Assembly (NCBI RefSeq): GCF_036250735.1
Contig: NZ_CP109430.1
Location: 5,704,001-5,768,000 of the forward strand
DNA length: 64,000 nucleotides
Reading direction: 5' to 3'
Source: Streptosporangium sp. NBC_01495
GTDB lineage: Bacteria; Actinomycetota; Actinomycetes; Streptosporangiales; Streptosporangiaceae
Shown: one piece after another, positions 8,043 to 16,945 of the stretch
How positions within the stretch are numbered: position 1 is the stretch's first letter
How the letters are laid out: each line of letters begins with the position of its first letter
Program-made: the position numbers and the translations under genes
Notes under the pieces: generated by a model
The model's database searches: none
Seen by the model: the letters and a program-made list of their open reading frames with translations, nothing else
What the model was told of the DNA's origin: nothing

Positions 8043-8070
8043 GGCGAGGCCCGGCATACCGGGCCTCGCC
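8043..8070 (+). terminator. Terminator after the DUF1996 gene
   Basis: GGCGAGGCCCGG-CATA-CCGGGCCTCGCC is a perfect 12-bp stem with a 4-base loop, 50 bp after the stop codon and before the next gene on the same strand. Confidence 0.75.
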
Positions 8071-8103
8071 TCACCATGGGAACGGCGCGAGTGGAGGAGC
8101 GAC

Positions 8104-8703
8104 ATGAAGGCGTCCACGATCGGTGCATCGGTGCTCGTCGTACTCACCGTGCTGCTGGTCTCGCGATGTGTCGCCGCCGAGCCGCAGACCCATTCGGCCA
8201 CGAATCACCCACCGTCGCGAAGCGGTCCCGCCGCGCTTCCCACACCGACCGGAAGCGCGTCGGGCCCCTTCAACGGCACCGACATCGCGTGGTTGCAGCT
8301 GATGATCCCGATGACCGAGCAGGCGGCACGCCTGCTGGAACTGGCCCCCGGCAAGACCTCGAATCCGAAGCTCAGGCGGTTCGCCGAGGAGCACGTCGCC
8401 GATCGCCGCACGACGCTCCGGGAACTGCGCGACCTGCTGCGGCGGTCCGGGGTGCCGGAGAGCAACGAGCACGAGGGGCATGACATACCGGGCATGGTGA
8501 TTCCCAACGACTTCGCGGCCCTGAAGCGGGCCGACGGCGCCGCGTTCGACCGGCTCTTCACCAAGGACGCGCGCGAATATCTCACGCAGTCCGTCCTGGT
8601 CGCGAAGGGCCTGCAGAAATCCGGCGCCGACCCGGAGACCAAGGCGTTCGCCGCCGCCCTGGAGAAAACCTACAGCGGCCAGCTTCCCCGGCTGGAGCCG
8701 TGA
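8104..8703 (+). CDS. DUF305 family exported protein
   Basis: A 199-residue secreted or membrane-anchored protein. An N-terminal hydrophobic helix (about residues 5-24) is followed by a Ser/Pro-rich stretch and a DUF305 four-helix domain (about 55-195). It has IAWLQLMIPMTEQAARLLELA, where family members usually carry a His-rich M-x2-H-H-xQA motif. Here the His residues of that first helix are replaced (MIPMTEQA), so a metal role is doubtful, although HEGHD remains near residue 122. Its stop overlaps the GTG start of the reductase gene, so the two are translationally coupled. It may be an accessory protein of that redox enzyme. Confidence 0.78.
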   Translation: MKASTIGASVLVVLTVLLVSRCVAAEPQTHSATNHPPSRSGPAALPTPTGSASGPFNGTDIAWLQLMIPMTEQAARLLELAPGKTSNPKLRRFAEEHVADRRTTLRELRDLLRRSGVPESNEHEGHDIPGMVIPNDFAALKRADGAAFDRLFTKDAREYLTQSVLVAKGLQKSGADPETKAFAAALEKTYSGQLPRLEP

Positions 8704-10097
8704 GAGGCGCCGCCCCCGATTCCGGCACGCGCCCGCACCCCGCCGCGCGTACGCGGCGGCACGGGACCCCCGCCCGCCCGCCCGCGCGCCGGGCGCGGCC
8801 GTCCCTGGTCCTCGCCCTGATCGGCGCCGGAGCCGTCGCGGCGACCGCGACGTGCTGGTCCGACATGACCTCGGTCTCCGGGTTCACCGGGGCACTGGCC
8901 TGGGCGGGCAGGCTCACCGGCATGCTCGCGGGCTACGCCTGCGCCGTCCTGCTGGGGCTGATGGCCCGCGTTCCCGCTCTGGACCGCGGGGTCGGAACCG
9001 ACCGGCTGGCCCGCTGGCACGCCACGGGCGGCCGCCACACCATCGTCCTGTCGGTGGCCCACATGCTGTTCGCCGTCGCGGCCCACGTGGCGCGATCCGG
9101 CGCGGGCGTGCTGGAGGGGACCGCGGGGCTGATCCTGGACGGCCCGGCCATGCTGGAGGCGACGCTCGCCCTCCTGCTGCTGACCGGCGTCGCGGTCGTC
9201 TCGGTGCGCGCGGTGCGGCGCCGGATGCGGTACGAGATCTGGCACTACCTGCACTTCGTCACCTACGGGGCCGTCTTCCTCGGGTTCGGCCACCAGCTCA
9301 CCGGCCCGGACTTCGCCGGCAGCGCCGTCATGAGCGTGTTCTGGTACGCGCTGTACGTGTCCGTCGCCGCCCTGCTGGTCTGGTACCGCTTCCTCACCCC
9401 CGTCCACCGCGCCCTGCGTCACCGGCTGCGGGTCGCCGGGGTCCGCAGGGAGTCGTCCTCCGTGGTGTCGGTCTACCTGACCGGCGAGCACCTGGACGAG
9501 CTGGGCGCCGAGCCCGGCCAGTTCTTCCGGTGGCGGTTCCTCGCCCCCGGCATGTGGTGGACGGCCAACCCCTACTCGCTGTCGGCCCCCGCCAACGACC
9601 GCTTCCTGCGGATCACCGTCAAGGACGTCGGCGACCACAGCGGCGCGCTGGCCGGGCTGCGGCCCGGCACCCGCGTGTGGGCCGAGGGTCCCTACGGGGC
9701 CCTCACCGCCGCGCGGCGCCGCAGGCCCCAGGTGCTGCTGGTCGGTGGCGGCGTGGGGATCAGCCCGCTGCGCGCGCTCTTCGAGACGCTGCCCGGCGAG
9801 GTGACCCTGGTCTACATGGCACGCCGTGACGAGGAGCTGATCCTCCGCGACGAGCTGGACGCCATCGCCGCCGCACGCGGCGCCAAGATCCACTACACCG
9901 TGGACGAGCTGACCGGATCGTCCGGTAAGCGGAGCGTGCCGCTGACCGGACGCGCCCTGCGGACCCTCATCCCCGGCCTGGCCGTCCACGACGTCTACCT
10001 GTGCGGCCCCGCCGGGATGACGGTCGCGGCACGCCAGGCCCTGCGCCGCGCGGGCGTGCCCGGCCGCCGTATCCACGTGGAGTCGTTCGACTTCTGA
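8700..10097 (+). CDS. Ferric-reductase-like transmembrane oxidoreductase (FAD/NAD binding)
   Basis: A 465-residue membrane flavocytochrome-type protein. About six hydrophobic helices (residues 33-225) contain the paired histidines expected to hold haem (WHATGGRHTIVLSVAHMLFAVAAH and WHYLHFVTYGAVFLGFGH). The C-terminal half is a ferredoxin-NADP reductase module: FAD motif NPYSLSAPAND, NAD-binding VGGGVGISPLRALF and the terminal LCGPAGM. It should move electrons from NAD(P)H through FAD and haem across the membrane, as in ferric reductases and NADPH oxidases; the acceptor is unknown. The GTG start overlaps the DUF305 stop. Confidence 0.87.
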   Translation: MRGAAPDSGTRPHPAARTRRHGTPARPPARRARPSLVLALIGAGAVAATATCWSDMTSVSGFTGALAWAGRLTGMLAGYACAVLLGLMARVPALDRGVGTDRLARWHATGGRHTIVLSVAHMLFAVAAHVARSGAGVLEGTAGLILDGPAMLEATLALLLLTGVAVVSVRAVRRRMRYEIWHYLHFVTYGAVFLGFGHQLTGPDFAGSAVMSVFWYALYVSVAALLVWYRFLTPVHRALRHRLRVAGVRRESSSVVSVYLTGEHLDELGAEPGQFFRWRFLAPGMWWTANPYSLSAPANDRFLRITVKDVGDHSGALAGLRPGTRVWAEGPYGALTAARRRRPQVLLVGGGVGISPLRALFETLPGEVTLVYMARRDEELILRDELDAIAAARGAKIHYTVDELTGSSGKRSVPLTGRALRTLIPGLAVHDVYLCGPAGMTVAARQALRRAGVPGRRIHVESFDF

Positions 10098-10173
10098 GCG
10101 GTTCACCTGGTTCACTCGTTTTGCCCGGCTCGTGGGGACTTACCTGGTTCACGGAGATGGCGTTGCCGCCGGC

Positions 10174-10389
10174 CCGGCTCAGCTCGGCACCCCCCGCCAT
10201 CAGGGAGGTGAGCTCCTCGGGGGTGATGTCCGCCTTGGCGTACTCGCCGAGGCTCGCCCACCGGTTCAGCAGCGGGAAGCGGTCGCCGATCGGGTAGGCG
10301 TGGTGCGGGTTGTGGGTGTTGACCTCCTCCCCCTCGTAAAAAAGGGGGATCCTCACGGTCACCGCGACCAGCCCTGTCGTCCACTTCAT
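10174..10389 (-). pseudogene. Relic of a sugar ABC transporter ATP-binding protein (C-terminal end)
   Basis: The translated segment TRIPLFYEGEEV-like text is unrecognisable, but THNPHHAYPIGDRFPLLNR, SLGEYAKADITPEEL and TSLMAGGAEL match the switch-histidine region and C-terminal tail of ribose/xylose-type sugar ABC ATPases (about residues 25-70 of this frame). No Walker A, signature motif or Walker B is present upstream, and the frame then runs on into the reductase gene on the other strand. I read it as a degraded fragment of a lost or moved transporter. A short translated peptide cannot be excluded. Confidence 0.6.
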
Positions 10390-10969
10390 CGGTTCCTCCG
10401 CGCGTCGCCGCGCCGGATCTCCCTCATTCCTGGTTTGCAGCCAACGCATTACCTTCATGCCAATGATTTGTCGTGACATTAGGACTTATGAAATCGCGGC
10501 GATGACCCTTACCGCCCAGGTTCGCCTTTGCGCCATGACATTCGCACCCGCCTTTGCCTGGGCTTTCGCCGATCGTCGGCGCGGCGTGACCGTACGGCCC
10601 GACGGCACCTCCACGCCGCTCACTCGGCACGGGCGGGGCACGGCGCCCCGGCACGGGGGCACGAGATGGCACGTCACGGCACCGCAGAGGCCGTTTGGAA
10701 ACGATCCGGGCGGGAAGGGCACCTGGGCCGGATCGCGGGAGGGCGGGGGCAGGTCTCCCGGCGAGATCGAATCTTAAATACGGCACAGGTATCCTGTTTA
10801 TTCATAACGCGACAAAAATCCTCCGCAGCAGTGAAATAGCGGAAAAGAACTCAGCGTTCACTGAACGGGACAGCACCCTTCACGTCCACGACCTGGAGAT
10901 AAGCGCCGACGATCGAAATCCCGGCCCCCGGGAAGCCCCTCGGAGCGCGACGATCGCATGGCCGGGCAC
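10390..10969. other. Intergenic region, no gene supported
   Basis: About 580 bp between the ABC relic and the sulfotransferase promoter. The part from about 10770 to 10870 is clearly richer in A+T than its surroundings and contains the inverted repeat ACAGG-TAT-CCTGT (10785-10797). Short open frames here lack ribosome sites and family features. Confidence 0.5.
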
Positions 10970-10997
10970 TTGCCTTCGCCCGAGAAGGGGCTATATT
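10970..10997 (+). promoter_or_regulatory. Sigma-70-type promoter of the sulfotransferase gene
   Basis: TTGCCT (10970-10975), a 16-base spacer and TATATT (10992-10997) stand 36 bases before the start codon, in an A+T-rich stretch. Confidence 0.5.
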
Positions 10998-11033
10998 AAC
11001 CAATAATCACAGTAGGGATTAAGGGTAATAGCG

Positions 11034-12020
11034 ATGCCCCTGCCGAATTTCCTCACGATCGGTGCTCCCAAAGCCGGGACCACCGCCCTGCACGCCGCGC
11101 TGGCCCGGCACCCGGGACTGTTCATGTCCCCGGTGAAGGAACCGAAGTTCTTCCTCAGCGACGGCCCGCCACCGACCAAGGGAGGACCTGGCGACGCCCA
11201 GACCTACCGCGAGCACGTCTGGCGACGTGAGGACTACGAGGCCCTCTTCGGTGCGGCACCACCGGGCACGCTCACCGGCGAGTCCACCCCGTTCTATCTC
11301 TACGACCTGGCGGCGCAGCGGCGCATCAGGGCGGCCATCCCCGACGCCAGGCTCATCGTGGTGCTGCGCGACCCGGTGGAGCGCGCCCACTCCAACTGGA
11401 CCCACCTGTGGTCGGCCGGGCTGGAGCCGATCGGCGACGTGGTGAGGGCCTGCGCCGAGGAGGAGCGACGGGTCAGGGCGGGCTGGGCGCCGTTCTGGCA
11501 CTATCTCAGGCTCGGCAAGTACGGCGAGCAGCTGGAGCACCTGTTCACCCTGTTCCCCCGCGATCAGGTGCTCGTCTACCGCTACCGCGACCTGGTCGAC
11601 CGCCCCGCCGAGACCCTCGACCGGATCTGCCGCTTCCTCGGGGTGGAGACCGGCGTGGTCACCGAGGTCCCCCGGGAGAACGTGACCGCCCACCCCGAGC
11701 CGACCCTCGAACACCGGATGCTGTCGCGGGCGCTGCGCGTGGGATCGTCCATGGGACGGTTCCTGCCGTCGCGGGTGAGCGTGGCGCTGACCGACCCGCT
11801 GGAGCGCAGGCTGCAGGAGCGGGCCCGCTCCCGCCAGCCGCTGACCTGGGACCAGCGGGAGAAGCTGATCTCCTACTTCACCGAGGACGTGGCACTGCTG
11901 CAGAAGGTGACCGGCGAGGACTTCAGCGACTGGCTCCGCCCCCGCGAGCGTTCGGGCGGCCTGGTCGGCATCCGCCCCGACGGCCAGCGTCAGGCGCGCA
12001 ACGGTCGCCCCCAGACATAG
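11034..12020 (+). CDS. PAPS-dependent sulfotransferase
   Basis: A 328-residue cytoplasmic enzyme of the sulfotransferase family, moving sulfate from 3'-phosphoadenosine-5'-phosphosulfate to an alcohol, amine or sugar. The 5'-phosphosulfate loop is FLTIGAPKAGTTAL (residues 6-19) and the 3'-phosphate site is VVLRDPVERAHSNW (109-122). KEPKFFLSD near residue 40 and GKYGEQLEHLFTLFP also fit the family. The acceptor cannot be told; glycolipid or natural-product sulfation are the usual roles. It stands alone behind its own promoter and is flanked by repeat-rich and relic DNA, which is compatible with lateral acquisition. Confidence 0.87.
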   Translation: MPLPNFLTIGAPKAGTTALHAALARHPGLFMSPVKEPKFFLSDGPPPTKGGPGDAQTYREHVWRREDYEALFGAAPPGTLTGESTPFYLYDLAAQRRIRAAIPDARLIVVLRDPVERAHSNWTHLWSAGLEPIGDVVRACAEEERRVRAGWAPFWHYLRLGKYGEQLEHLFTLFPRDQVLVYRYRDLVDRPAETLDRICRFLGVETGVVTEVPRENVTAHPEPTLEHRMLSRALRVGSSMGRFLPSRVSVALTDPLERRLQERARSRQPLTWDQREKLISYFTEDVALLQKVTGEDFSDWLRPRERSGGLVGIRPDGQRQARNGRPQT

Positions 12021-12085
12021 AGGACGATCCAGGGCGTAGCCCGCCAATCCCCAGCATGGCTGGACGGTCCCGGGCACTGCCCCGC

Positions 12086-12300
12086 GCCCGGGACACCGGC
12101 CGTCCGGCGCGTGATCCGCGCGCCGGTCCGCCCGGGACACCGGCGGCGGGATTCTCGCGCGGCACACGACCGGCACGGTTCGTGCGCGCCCACGCCCGGG
12201 ACATCGGCGGTGCGACACGTGGTCATCGAAGCAGCCAGGCGAACCGTCGACACCACCACGCCTGGGATACCGGCGGCGCGACACGGGGTTCGTGCGCGTC
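12086..12300. repeat. Degenerate 44-66 bp tandem repeat
   Basis: The core GCCCGGGACACCGGCGG or close variants recurs at 12086, 12130, 12194 and 12260, with GGTTCGTGCGCG blocks between copies. It fills most of the 358-bp gap 12021-12378 between two converging genes. No gene is supported in the gap. Confidence 0.6.
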
Positions 12301-12378
12301 ACCGTGCCCGTACGCGGCCGGGGATCGCCCGGCACGCGAGGGGCACGGTTCGTACGTGCCGGTGCGGCCGTGCCGTGA

Positions 12379-13305
12379 TCAGCGCAGCTCGGTGCGGAGC
12401 TCGTGCGCCCCGTCCGCGCGGGTGTACTCGTAGTAGAGCCGCCGCCCGCCGCCCGGCAGGTCCACGATGTCCATGTAGCGCAGGCCGCCGCCCGCGTACG
12501 GCGAGACCCCGACGGGGTCGGTGCCGAGCGGGGTCAGCTCCGCCGGGTCGGTGCCGACCGCGACGCCGGTCTTCTCCTCGTAATTCTCCGCAGCGGTGGC
12601 CCTGCCGTCGTAGAAGGCCACCACCCCCTCGCCGAGGAAGCGGACCGCCGCCACCCGCGCCCCCCTGGCGTCCCAGGTGCCGGGACGGCCGCTGAGCGCG
12701 GTGCCCTGCCAGGTCCACTCGATGCCGTCGGCGCTGGTGGCGTAGTCGGTCACCATCTGGTCGGCCTCGTGGGCCTCCTCCAGCGGGTGGCAGGAGGCCC
12801 ACAGGTGCCACACGTCGTCCCGCAGCACGATCACCGGGTCCTTGACGCCGGTCTTCGGGTCGCCGGGCAGCACGACCTGCCGCTGCGCGGCACGGAAGCC
12901 GGACGGGTCGTCGGCCTCCAGCACCTCGACCCGCCAGTGCTTGGTGTCGTAGGTGGCGCAGCTGAGGTAGAGCCTCCAGCGCCCCTCCGGCGTGCGGACC
13001 AGGGTGGGCCGCTCCAGCGACTCGGTGTCCATCTCCTCCCTGCCGATGGTGAGCAGGGTCTCGAACCTCTCACCGTCGGTGGAGCGGGCGACGACGACGG
13101 CGTAGCCGCGGCCCTCGCCGACGGGGCGGCGTAGCCGGTAGGCAAGGTAGATCAGCCCGTCGCTCGCCACGGCGCTCGGGGCGCCGGCCCAGTGGCCGGC
13201 ACCCGGCTGTGCCGGTTCGATCGCGACGGTGGAACGGTCGGGGTCGGGAAGGAAGTCCTCGATTGTCACGACACCGAGATTAGGCAAGCCTTGGGTAGCA
13301 CTCAC
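12379..13305 (-). CDS. Five-bladed beta-propeller glycosidase-like protein
   Basis: A 308-residue soluble protein with blade-like repeats typical of GH43/GH130-related beta-propellers: [79 protein letters not shown]. The acidic residue in VKDPVI is where many propeller glycosidases have an essential Asp. No signal peptide is visible, so it would act on cytoplasmic oligosaccharides or sugar phosphates. Substrate and even catalytic activity are unproven. It converges on the sulfotransferase gene; no operon partner is evident. Confidence 0.7.
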   Translation of the reverse strand: MSATQGLPNLGVVTIEDFLPDPDRSTVAIEPAQPGAGHWAGAPSAVASDGLIYLAYRLRRPVGEGRGYAVVVARSTDGERFETLLTIGREEMDTESLERPTLVRTPEGRWRLYLSCATYDTKHWRVEVLEADDPSGFRAAQRQVVLPGDPKTGVKDPVIVLRDDVWHLWASCHPLEEAHEADQMVTDYATSADGIEWTWQGTALSGRPGTWDARGARVAAVRFLGEGVVAFYDGRATAAENYEEKTGVAVGTDPAELTPLGTDPVGVSPYAGGGLRYMDIVDLPGGGRRLYYEYTRADGAHELRTELR

Positions 13306-13679
13306 GGAGAATCACCAATCGTCATCACGAGCTTTGTCACCCCTTGACGGCCAAAGGGCACATCGTCCTTGCTTCCTCCGGCGCGAGGGGCACCGGTGGC
13401 CGCCCCTCCGGACCGGATCGGCACGATCGGGCGCAGCGGGGGTGACACGGTCCGGGGTGCCGGGGCGGCGCCGAAGGGACGTGTCCGTGGCGCCGGGCCC
13501 GGTGGAGGCCTCGATGCCCGACCGTACAGGGTGGGGGGAGGTGCACGGGCGCGGCAGGCCGCGGGGACCCTCGCGTCGCGCCCTCCGGCGCCGTTCGCAC
13601 CGCCTCACGGCGGCGGCCCCCCGTCACGCTCACCCGCGATGACCGGCCGGCTCGTCGGCGGCGTGCCCTCCACGATCGT
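13306..13679. other. Intergenic region, no gene supported
   Basis: 374 bp between the LanC-like gene and the glycosidase-like gene. A leftward frame of about 98 codons (13312-13608) is Arg/Pro-rich with no ribosome site or family match. I looked for a short lanthipeptide-like precursor and found none convincing. Confidence 0.45.
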
Positions 13680-15002
13680 TCAGGACCGGCGGAGCGTCGC
13701 ACTCGGCAGCGGGATGGCGGGGAACGGGTTGTCCGGCGGCAGGATGAGCCGCCGGGCCTCCTGAGGGCGGGCGGTGGCGTCCAGGTGCAGGAGAGCGGCC
13801 CCGACCCCCGCCGCGCCGACCATGTAGCCGGTGTCGGCGGTGACCTCCCAGGGGCGGAGCCGCCGGTAGGCCTGGTACCAGCGGGTGCCCCTGCCGTCGT
13901 GGCCGGTGGCCCGGCCGGCCAGGCTCTCCCCCAGCGTGCGGGCGAACTCCAGGTGCCGGCTGTGGCCGGTCGCCGCCCAGAGGCCGACGAACAGCTCCAC
14001 CAGGCCGGCGGTGCCGCAGCACTGGCAGGCCGAGTTCCAGGAGCCGCCACTCTGGTTGGCGGGGGCGCCGCTGCGGACGATCCCCCTGGCCAGCCGCTCG
14101 GCCCAGTCGAGGTCCCCGGCGTCGCCCGAGACCCGGTGCAGCTCGTAGAACATCCGGGCCACCCCGGCGGAGCCGGAGCAGAAGCCCAGGTAGTGCAGGT
14201 CGCGCCCCTGCGGGATGTGGTGCGGCACCAGCGCGCACCGCTCGGTCACGGCGCTGACCGCGCGGACGAAGTCGGCCCCCCTGCGGGAGGCGCCCAGGAA
14301 GTCGCTCTCGCCGGTCACGCCGTACAGGCGGGCGAGCAGGAAGGCGGTTCCCGCGGTGCCGGACAGGAAGCCCGGGGTGACCGCGTCCAGCGGCAGGTCG
14401 GCGCAGGCGCCCTCGCCGAAGCGGTGGCCGGGGACGACGAGCGTGGCGATGCGGGCGCCGGCCTCGACGGCGACCTCCTGGTAGGCGGGCACCCCCAGGA
14501 TGCCCGCGGCGTGCAGCAGGCCGAGGATGATCCCGCCGTCGCCTCGCTGCGCGGGGTCGCCGGTCCAGCCCAGGCCGCCGTCGATGGAGCGGGCACTGCG
14601 CACGATGCGGTCGGCGACGGCGCCGGCCTCGGCCTCGAAGTCCCCCTCGCCGATGGCCCAACCGGTCTCGGCCAGGGCGAACATCACCCCGGCCAGACCG
14701 TGGTGGAGGGAGAGGTCGGCCTGCTCCCGCCAGGTGGCGGCGAGGTAGCGGGCCCCGGCCGCGGCGTCGTCCAGATAGCCGTCGTCGCCGGTGGCGGCGG
14801 CGAGCTCCAGGAAGAACAGGATGATCCCGGCCGCCCCCGAGTAGAGCGACAGGGGGTGGTCGGGCATGGCGGCCCGGCCCCGGGGGTCGGGGTTGGCCCG
14901 CCAGTGCCGTCCCCGCTCGTCGTCCACGGCCGCGGAACGGATCCAGCGCGCGGCCCCGACCGCGGTGGCCAGCGGGCTCTCGGCCTCCGGCTCCAGGCTC
15001 AT
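13680..15002 (-). CDS. Orphan LanC-like cyclase
   Basis: A 440-residue alpha/alpha-toroid protein of the lanthionine synthetase C-like family, with repeated Gly-rich hairpins (LYSGAAGIILFFLEL, LHHGLAGVMFAL, FLSGTAGTAFLLARLYG, FCSGSAGVARMFYEL, CQCCGTAGLVELFVGL). In true LanC enzymes zinc is held by Cys, Cys and His of a CHG motif. Here C275 and C328 are present but the His position is C329 (CCG), giving a possible Cys-Cys-Cys site as in the ProcM type of LanM. No LanB, LanM or precursor peptide is nearby. The start MSLEPEAESP follows AAGGAG. It may be a cyclase acting in trans or a glutathione-adduct enzyme as proposed for eukaryotic LanCL proteins. Confidence 0.82.
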   Translation of the reverse strand: MSLEPEAESPLATAVGAARWIRSAAVDDERGRHWRANPDPRGRAAMPDHPLSLYSGAAGIILFFLELAAATGDDGYLDDAAAGARYLAATWREQADLSLHHGLAGVMFALAETGWAIGEGDFEAEAGAVADRIVRSARSIDGGLGWTGDPAQRGDGGIILGLLHAAGILGVPAYQEVAVEAGARIATLVVPGHRFGEGACADLPLDAVTPGFLSGTAGTAFLLARLYGVTGESDFLGASRRGADFVRAVSAVTERCALVPHHIPQGRDLHYLGFCSGSAGVARMFYELHRVSGDAGDLDWAERLARGIVRSGAPANQSGGSWNSACQCCGTAGLVELFVGLWAATGHSRHLEFARTLGESLAGRATGHDGRGTRWYQAYRRLRPWEVTADTGYMVGAAGVGAALLHLDATARPQEARRLILPPDNPFPAIPLPSATLRRS

Positions 15003-15036
15003 GGCGGCTCCTTCGTACGGCGAGACAATCATTTTA

Positions 15037-15053
15037 CCTGTATTTCCTACAGG
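15037..15053 (-). promoter_or_regulatory. Inverted repeat upstream of the LanC-like gene
   Basis: CCTGTA-N5-TACAGG lies about 35 bp upstream of the LanC-like start in an A+T-rich pocket. It is a candidate operator and shares the CCTGT/ACAGG half-site seen at 6075, 6166 and 10785. Confidence 0.4.
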
Positions 15054-15147
15054 ATCAATAGGTAATGCGATGGCCGACACGCGGAGCCTGCCCCGCGCGA
15101 GGGTCTTCCATGCGGGTTTCTCGCCATCCCGCCCGGCTCACCGGCGC

Positions 15148-15951
15148 TCAGGCCGGACGGACGGGCGGGAGCAGGTCGCTCATGACCGACCCCGCCAGGT
15201 CGAAGCCCCCGACGTGGGCGAGATAGCCACCGGTCTCGAAGATCGACCCGTCCAGCGGGATGAAGACGCCTCCCGCCTGACGGACCAGCAGCGACCCCGC
15301 CGCCATGTCCCACGGACTGACCCTACTGCCGTAGGCGACGTCCGCCCACCCTCCCGCGACGTGCGCCAGCTTGAGCGCGGTGCTGCCGGGACGGCGCGTG
15401 GAGGCGAACGCCGTCACCATCCCGCCGAACCGGCGCAGTGCCTCCTCCCCGACCTCGGCCAGCTCCCAGGGGGTGGGATAGCTGGTCAGCAGCACCCCCT
15501 CCCGGTCGCGCGCGGCACCGGCGCTGCGCAACCGCACGCCGTTGCACCAGGCCCCGCCCAGGTCGGCCCGGAACTCGTCGTCGCGCACCGGGTCGTACAC
15601 CACCCCGGCGACCACCTCGTCCCCGACGGCGGCGGCGATCGACACGCAGAAGAACGGCAGCCCGGCGGCGAAGTTCGCGGTCCCGTCGATCGGGTCGACG
15701 TACCAGCGGATCTCGCCGGAACCCCTGCTGCCGCCCTCCTCGCCGATGATCGTGCTTCCCGGGACGCGCCTCTCGATGACCTCCCTGATGGTCTCCTCCG
15801 CGGCGCGGTCGTGCTCGGTCACCGGGTCGTGGAAGTCCCTCTTGGTCTCGACCTCGGGACGCGACCTGAACGCCTCGCGGAGCCGGTCGCCCACCGCGCG
15901 GGCGGCCTCGACCGCGACGGCGGAGAGATCTGTTGCGGTGCTCTGGTCCAT
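15148..15951 (-). CDS. Inositol-monophosphatase-family phosphatase
   Basis: A 267-residue Mg-dependent, Li-sensitive-type sugar phosphatase of the IMPase/FBPase/CysQ superfamily. The metal-binding set is complete: GEEGG near residue 67, WYVDPIDGTANF near 80 and SPWDMAAGSLLVRQAGG near 210. Substrates in the family include inositol-1-phosphate, fructose-1,6-bisphosphate, histidinol phosphate and PAP; sequence alone does not decide. The ATG gives MDQSTATDL after GGGAGGAAG. It is divergent from the GntR/UTRA regulator 253 bp away, which may control it. Confidence 0.87.
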   Translation of the reverse strand: MDQSTATDLSAVAVEAARAVGDRLREAFRSRPEVETKRDFHDPVTEHDRAAEETIREVIERRVPGSTIIGEEGGSRGSGEIRWYVDPIDGTANFAAGLPFFCVSIAAAVGDEVVAGVVYDPVRDDEFRADLGGAWCNGVRLRSAGAARDREGVLLTSYPTPWELAEVGEEALRRFGGMVTAFASTRRPGSTALKLAHVAGGWADVAYGSRVSPWDMAAGSLLVRQAGGVFIPLDGSIFETGGYLAHVGGFDLAGSVMSDLLPPVRPA

Positions 15952-16144
15952 GCTTCCTCCCGTGGCGCGAACCGGTGGCGCGAACCGGCCGCGCCGGTCG
16001 CCGGCGGCGTCCGGGCGGCGGGCCGGAACGTTCCCGGGACACCTCTCCCGGCCCGCCGCCACCGCGCGCCCCGCCCCCCATCCTGTACGAGGACACCGGC
16101 CCCGTACGCGCGCGCCGGGCGCCTCCGCCGGCCCTGGCCGGTTT

Positions 16145-16174
16145 TTGTCAAGACATTCTGATGTCCGCTAGCCT
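16145..16174 (+). promoter_or_regulatory. Promoter with internal operator before the GntR gene
   Basis: TTGTCA (16145-16150), 18 bases, TAGCCT (16169-16174). The perfect repeat GACAT-TCTG-ATGTC (16152-16165) lies between the two boxes, an ideal site for repression. The adjacent GntR/HutC-type regulator is the likely ligand-controlled repressor. Confidence 0.6.
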
Positions 16175-16204
16175 GACGGCGCGGCGTGTCAACCGGGAGG
16201 GCGA

Positions 16205-16945
16205 ATGACGGCGCAGTTCGCCATCGATCTCGACCGGTCCAGCCCGGTCCCGCTCTACTTCCAGGTGGCCGAGCAGATCTCCGAGGCCATCCGCCGCGGC
16301 GACCTGCCCCCGGGGTCGCGGCTCGACAACGAGATCCTGCTCGCCGACCGGCTGGGCCTGTCACGGCCGACCGTCCGCCAGGCGATCCAGTATCTGGTCG
16401 ACAAGGGCCTGCTGGTGCGCAAGCGGGGCGTCGGCACCCAGGTGGTGCACGGCCAGGTCAAGCGCTCCGTCGAGCTGACCAGCCTCTACGACGACCTTCG
16501 CAGGTCCGGCCAGGAGCCGGCCACCAGGGTGCTGCTCCTGGGCCCGGCGCCGGTGGAGGAGGAGGTCGCCGCGGTCCTCGGCGTCGCGCCCGGCACCGAG
16601 ATGCTCCGCCTGGAGCGGATCCGCTACGCCGCCGGGGAGCCGCTGGCCCTGCTGCACAACTGGCTGCCCTCCGGTCTCGCCCCGCTGACCGCCGAGGGCC
16701 TCCAGGAGCGCGGGCTGTACGAGACGCTCCGCGCCTCCGGGGTGCGGATGCGCGTGGCGAACCAGCGGATGGGGGCGCGAGCGGCCACGGCGGCCGAGGC
16801 CAGGCTGCTCGGCGAGCGGCGCGGGGCGCCGCTGCTCACGATGACCCGCACCACCTACGACGACCAGGGCAGGGCCGTCGAGCACGGCTCCCACATCTAC
16901 CGGGCCTCGCACTACTCCCTGGAGGTCACGCTCATCGAGCGCTGA
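16205..16945 (+). CDS. GntR-family repressor with UTRA ligand domain (HutC type)
   Basis: A 246-residue regulator. Residues about 13-78 form the winged HTH (PLYFQVAEQISEAIRRGDLPPGSRL, LSRPTVRQAIQYLVDKGLLVRKRGVGT). Residues about 95-240 are the UTRA chorismate-lyase-fold effector domain (LRLERIRYAAGEPLALLHNWLP, LLTMTRTTYDDQGRAVEHGSHIYRASHYSLEV). HutC-type repressors bind small acids, sugars or amino-sugar phosphates and release DNA. A good ribosome site (GGGAGG) precedes the ATG. An inverted repeat inside its promoter suggests autorepression, and the divergent phosphatase gene is the other likely target. Confidence 0.9.
   Translation: MTAQFAIDLDRSSPVPLYFQVAEQISEAIRRGDLPPGSRLDNEILLADRLGLSRPTVRQAIQYLVDKGLLVRKRGVGTQVVHGQVKRSVELTSLYDDLRRSGQEPATRVLLLGPAPVEEEVAAVLGVAPGTEMLRLERIRYAAGEPLALLHNWLPSGLAPLTAEGLQERGLYETLRASGVRMRVANQRMGARAATAAEARLLGERRGAPLLTMTRTTYDDQGRAVEHGSHIYRASHYSLEVTLIER

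Noticed and set aside
13312-13608. 98-codon leftward frame as a lanthipeptide precursor for the LanC-like gene
   Set aside because: Arg/Pro-rich, only two Cys, no leader-like Glu/Asp-rich part, and no ribosome site.
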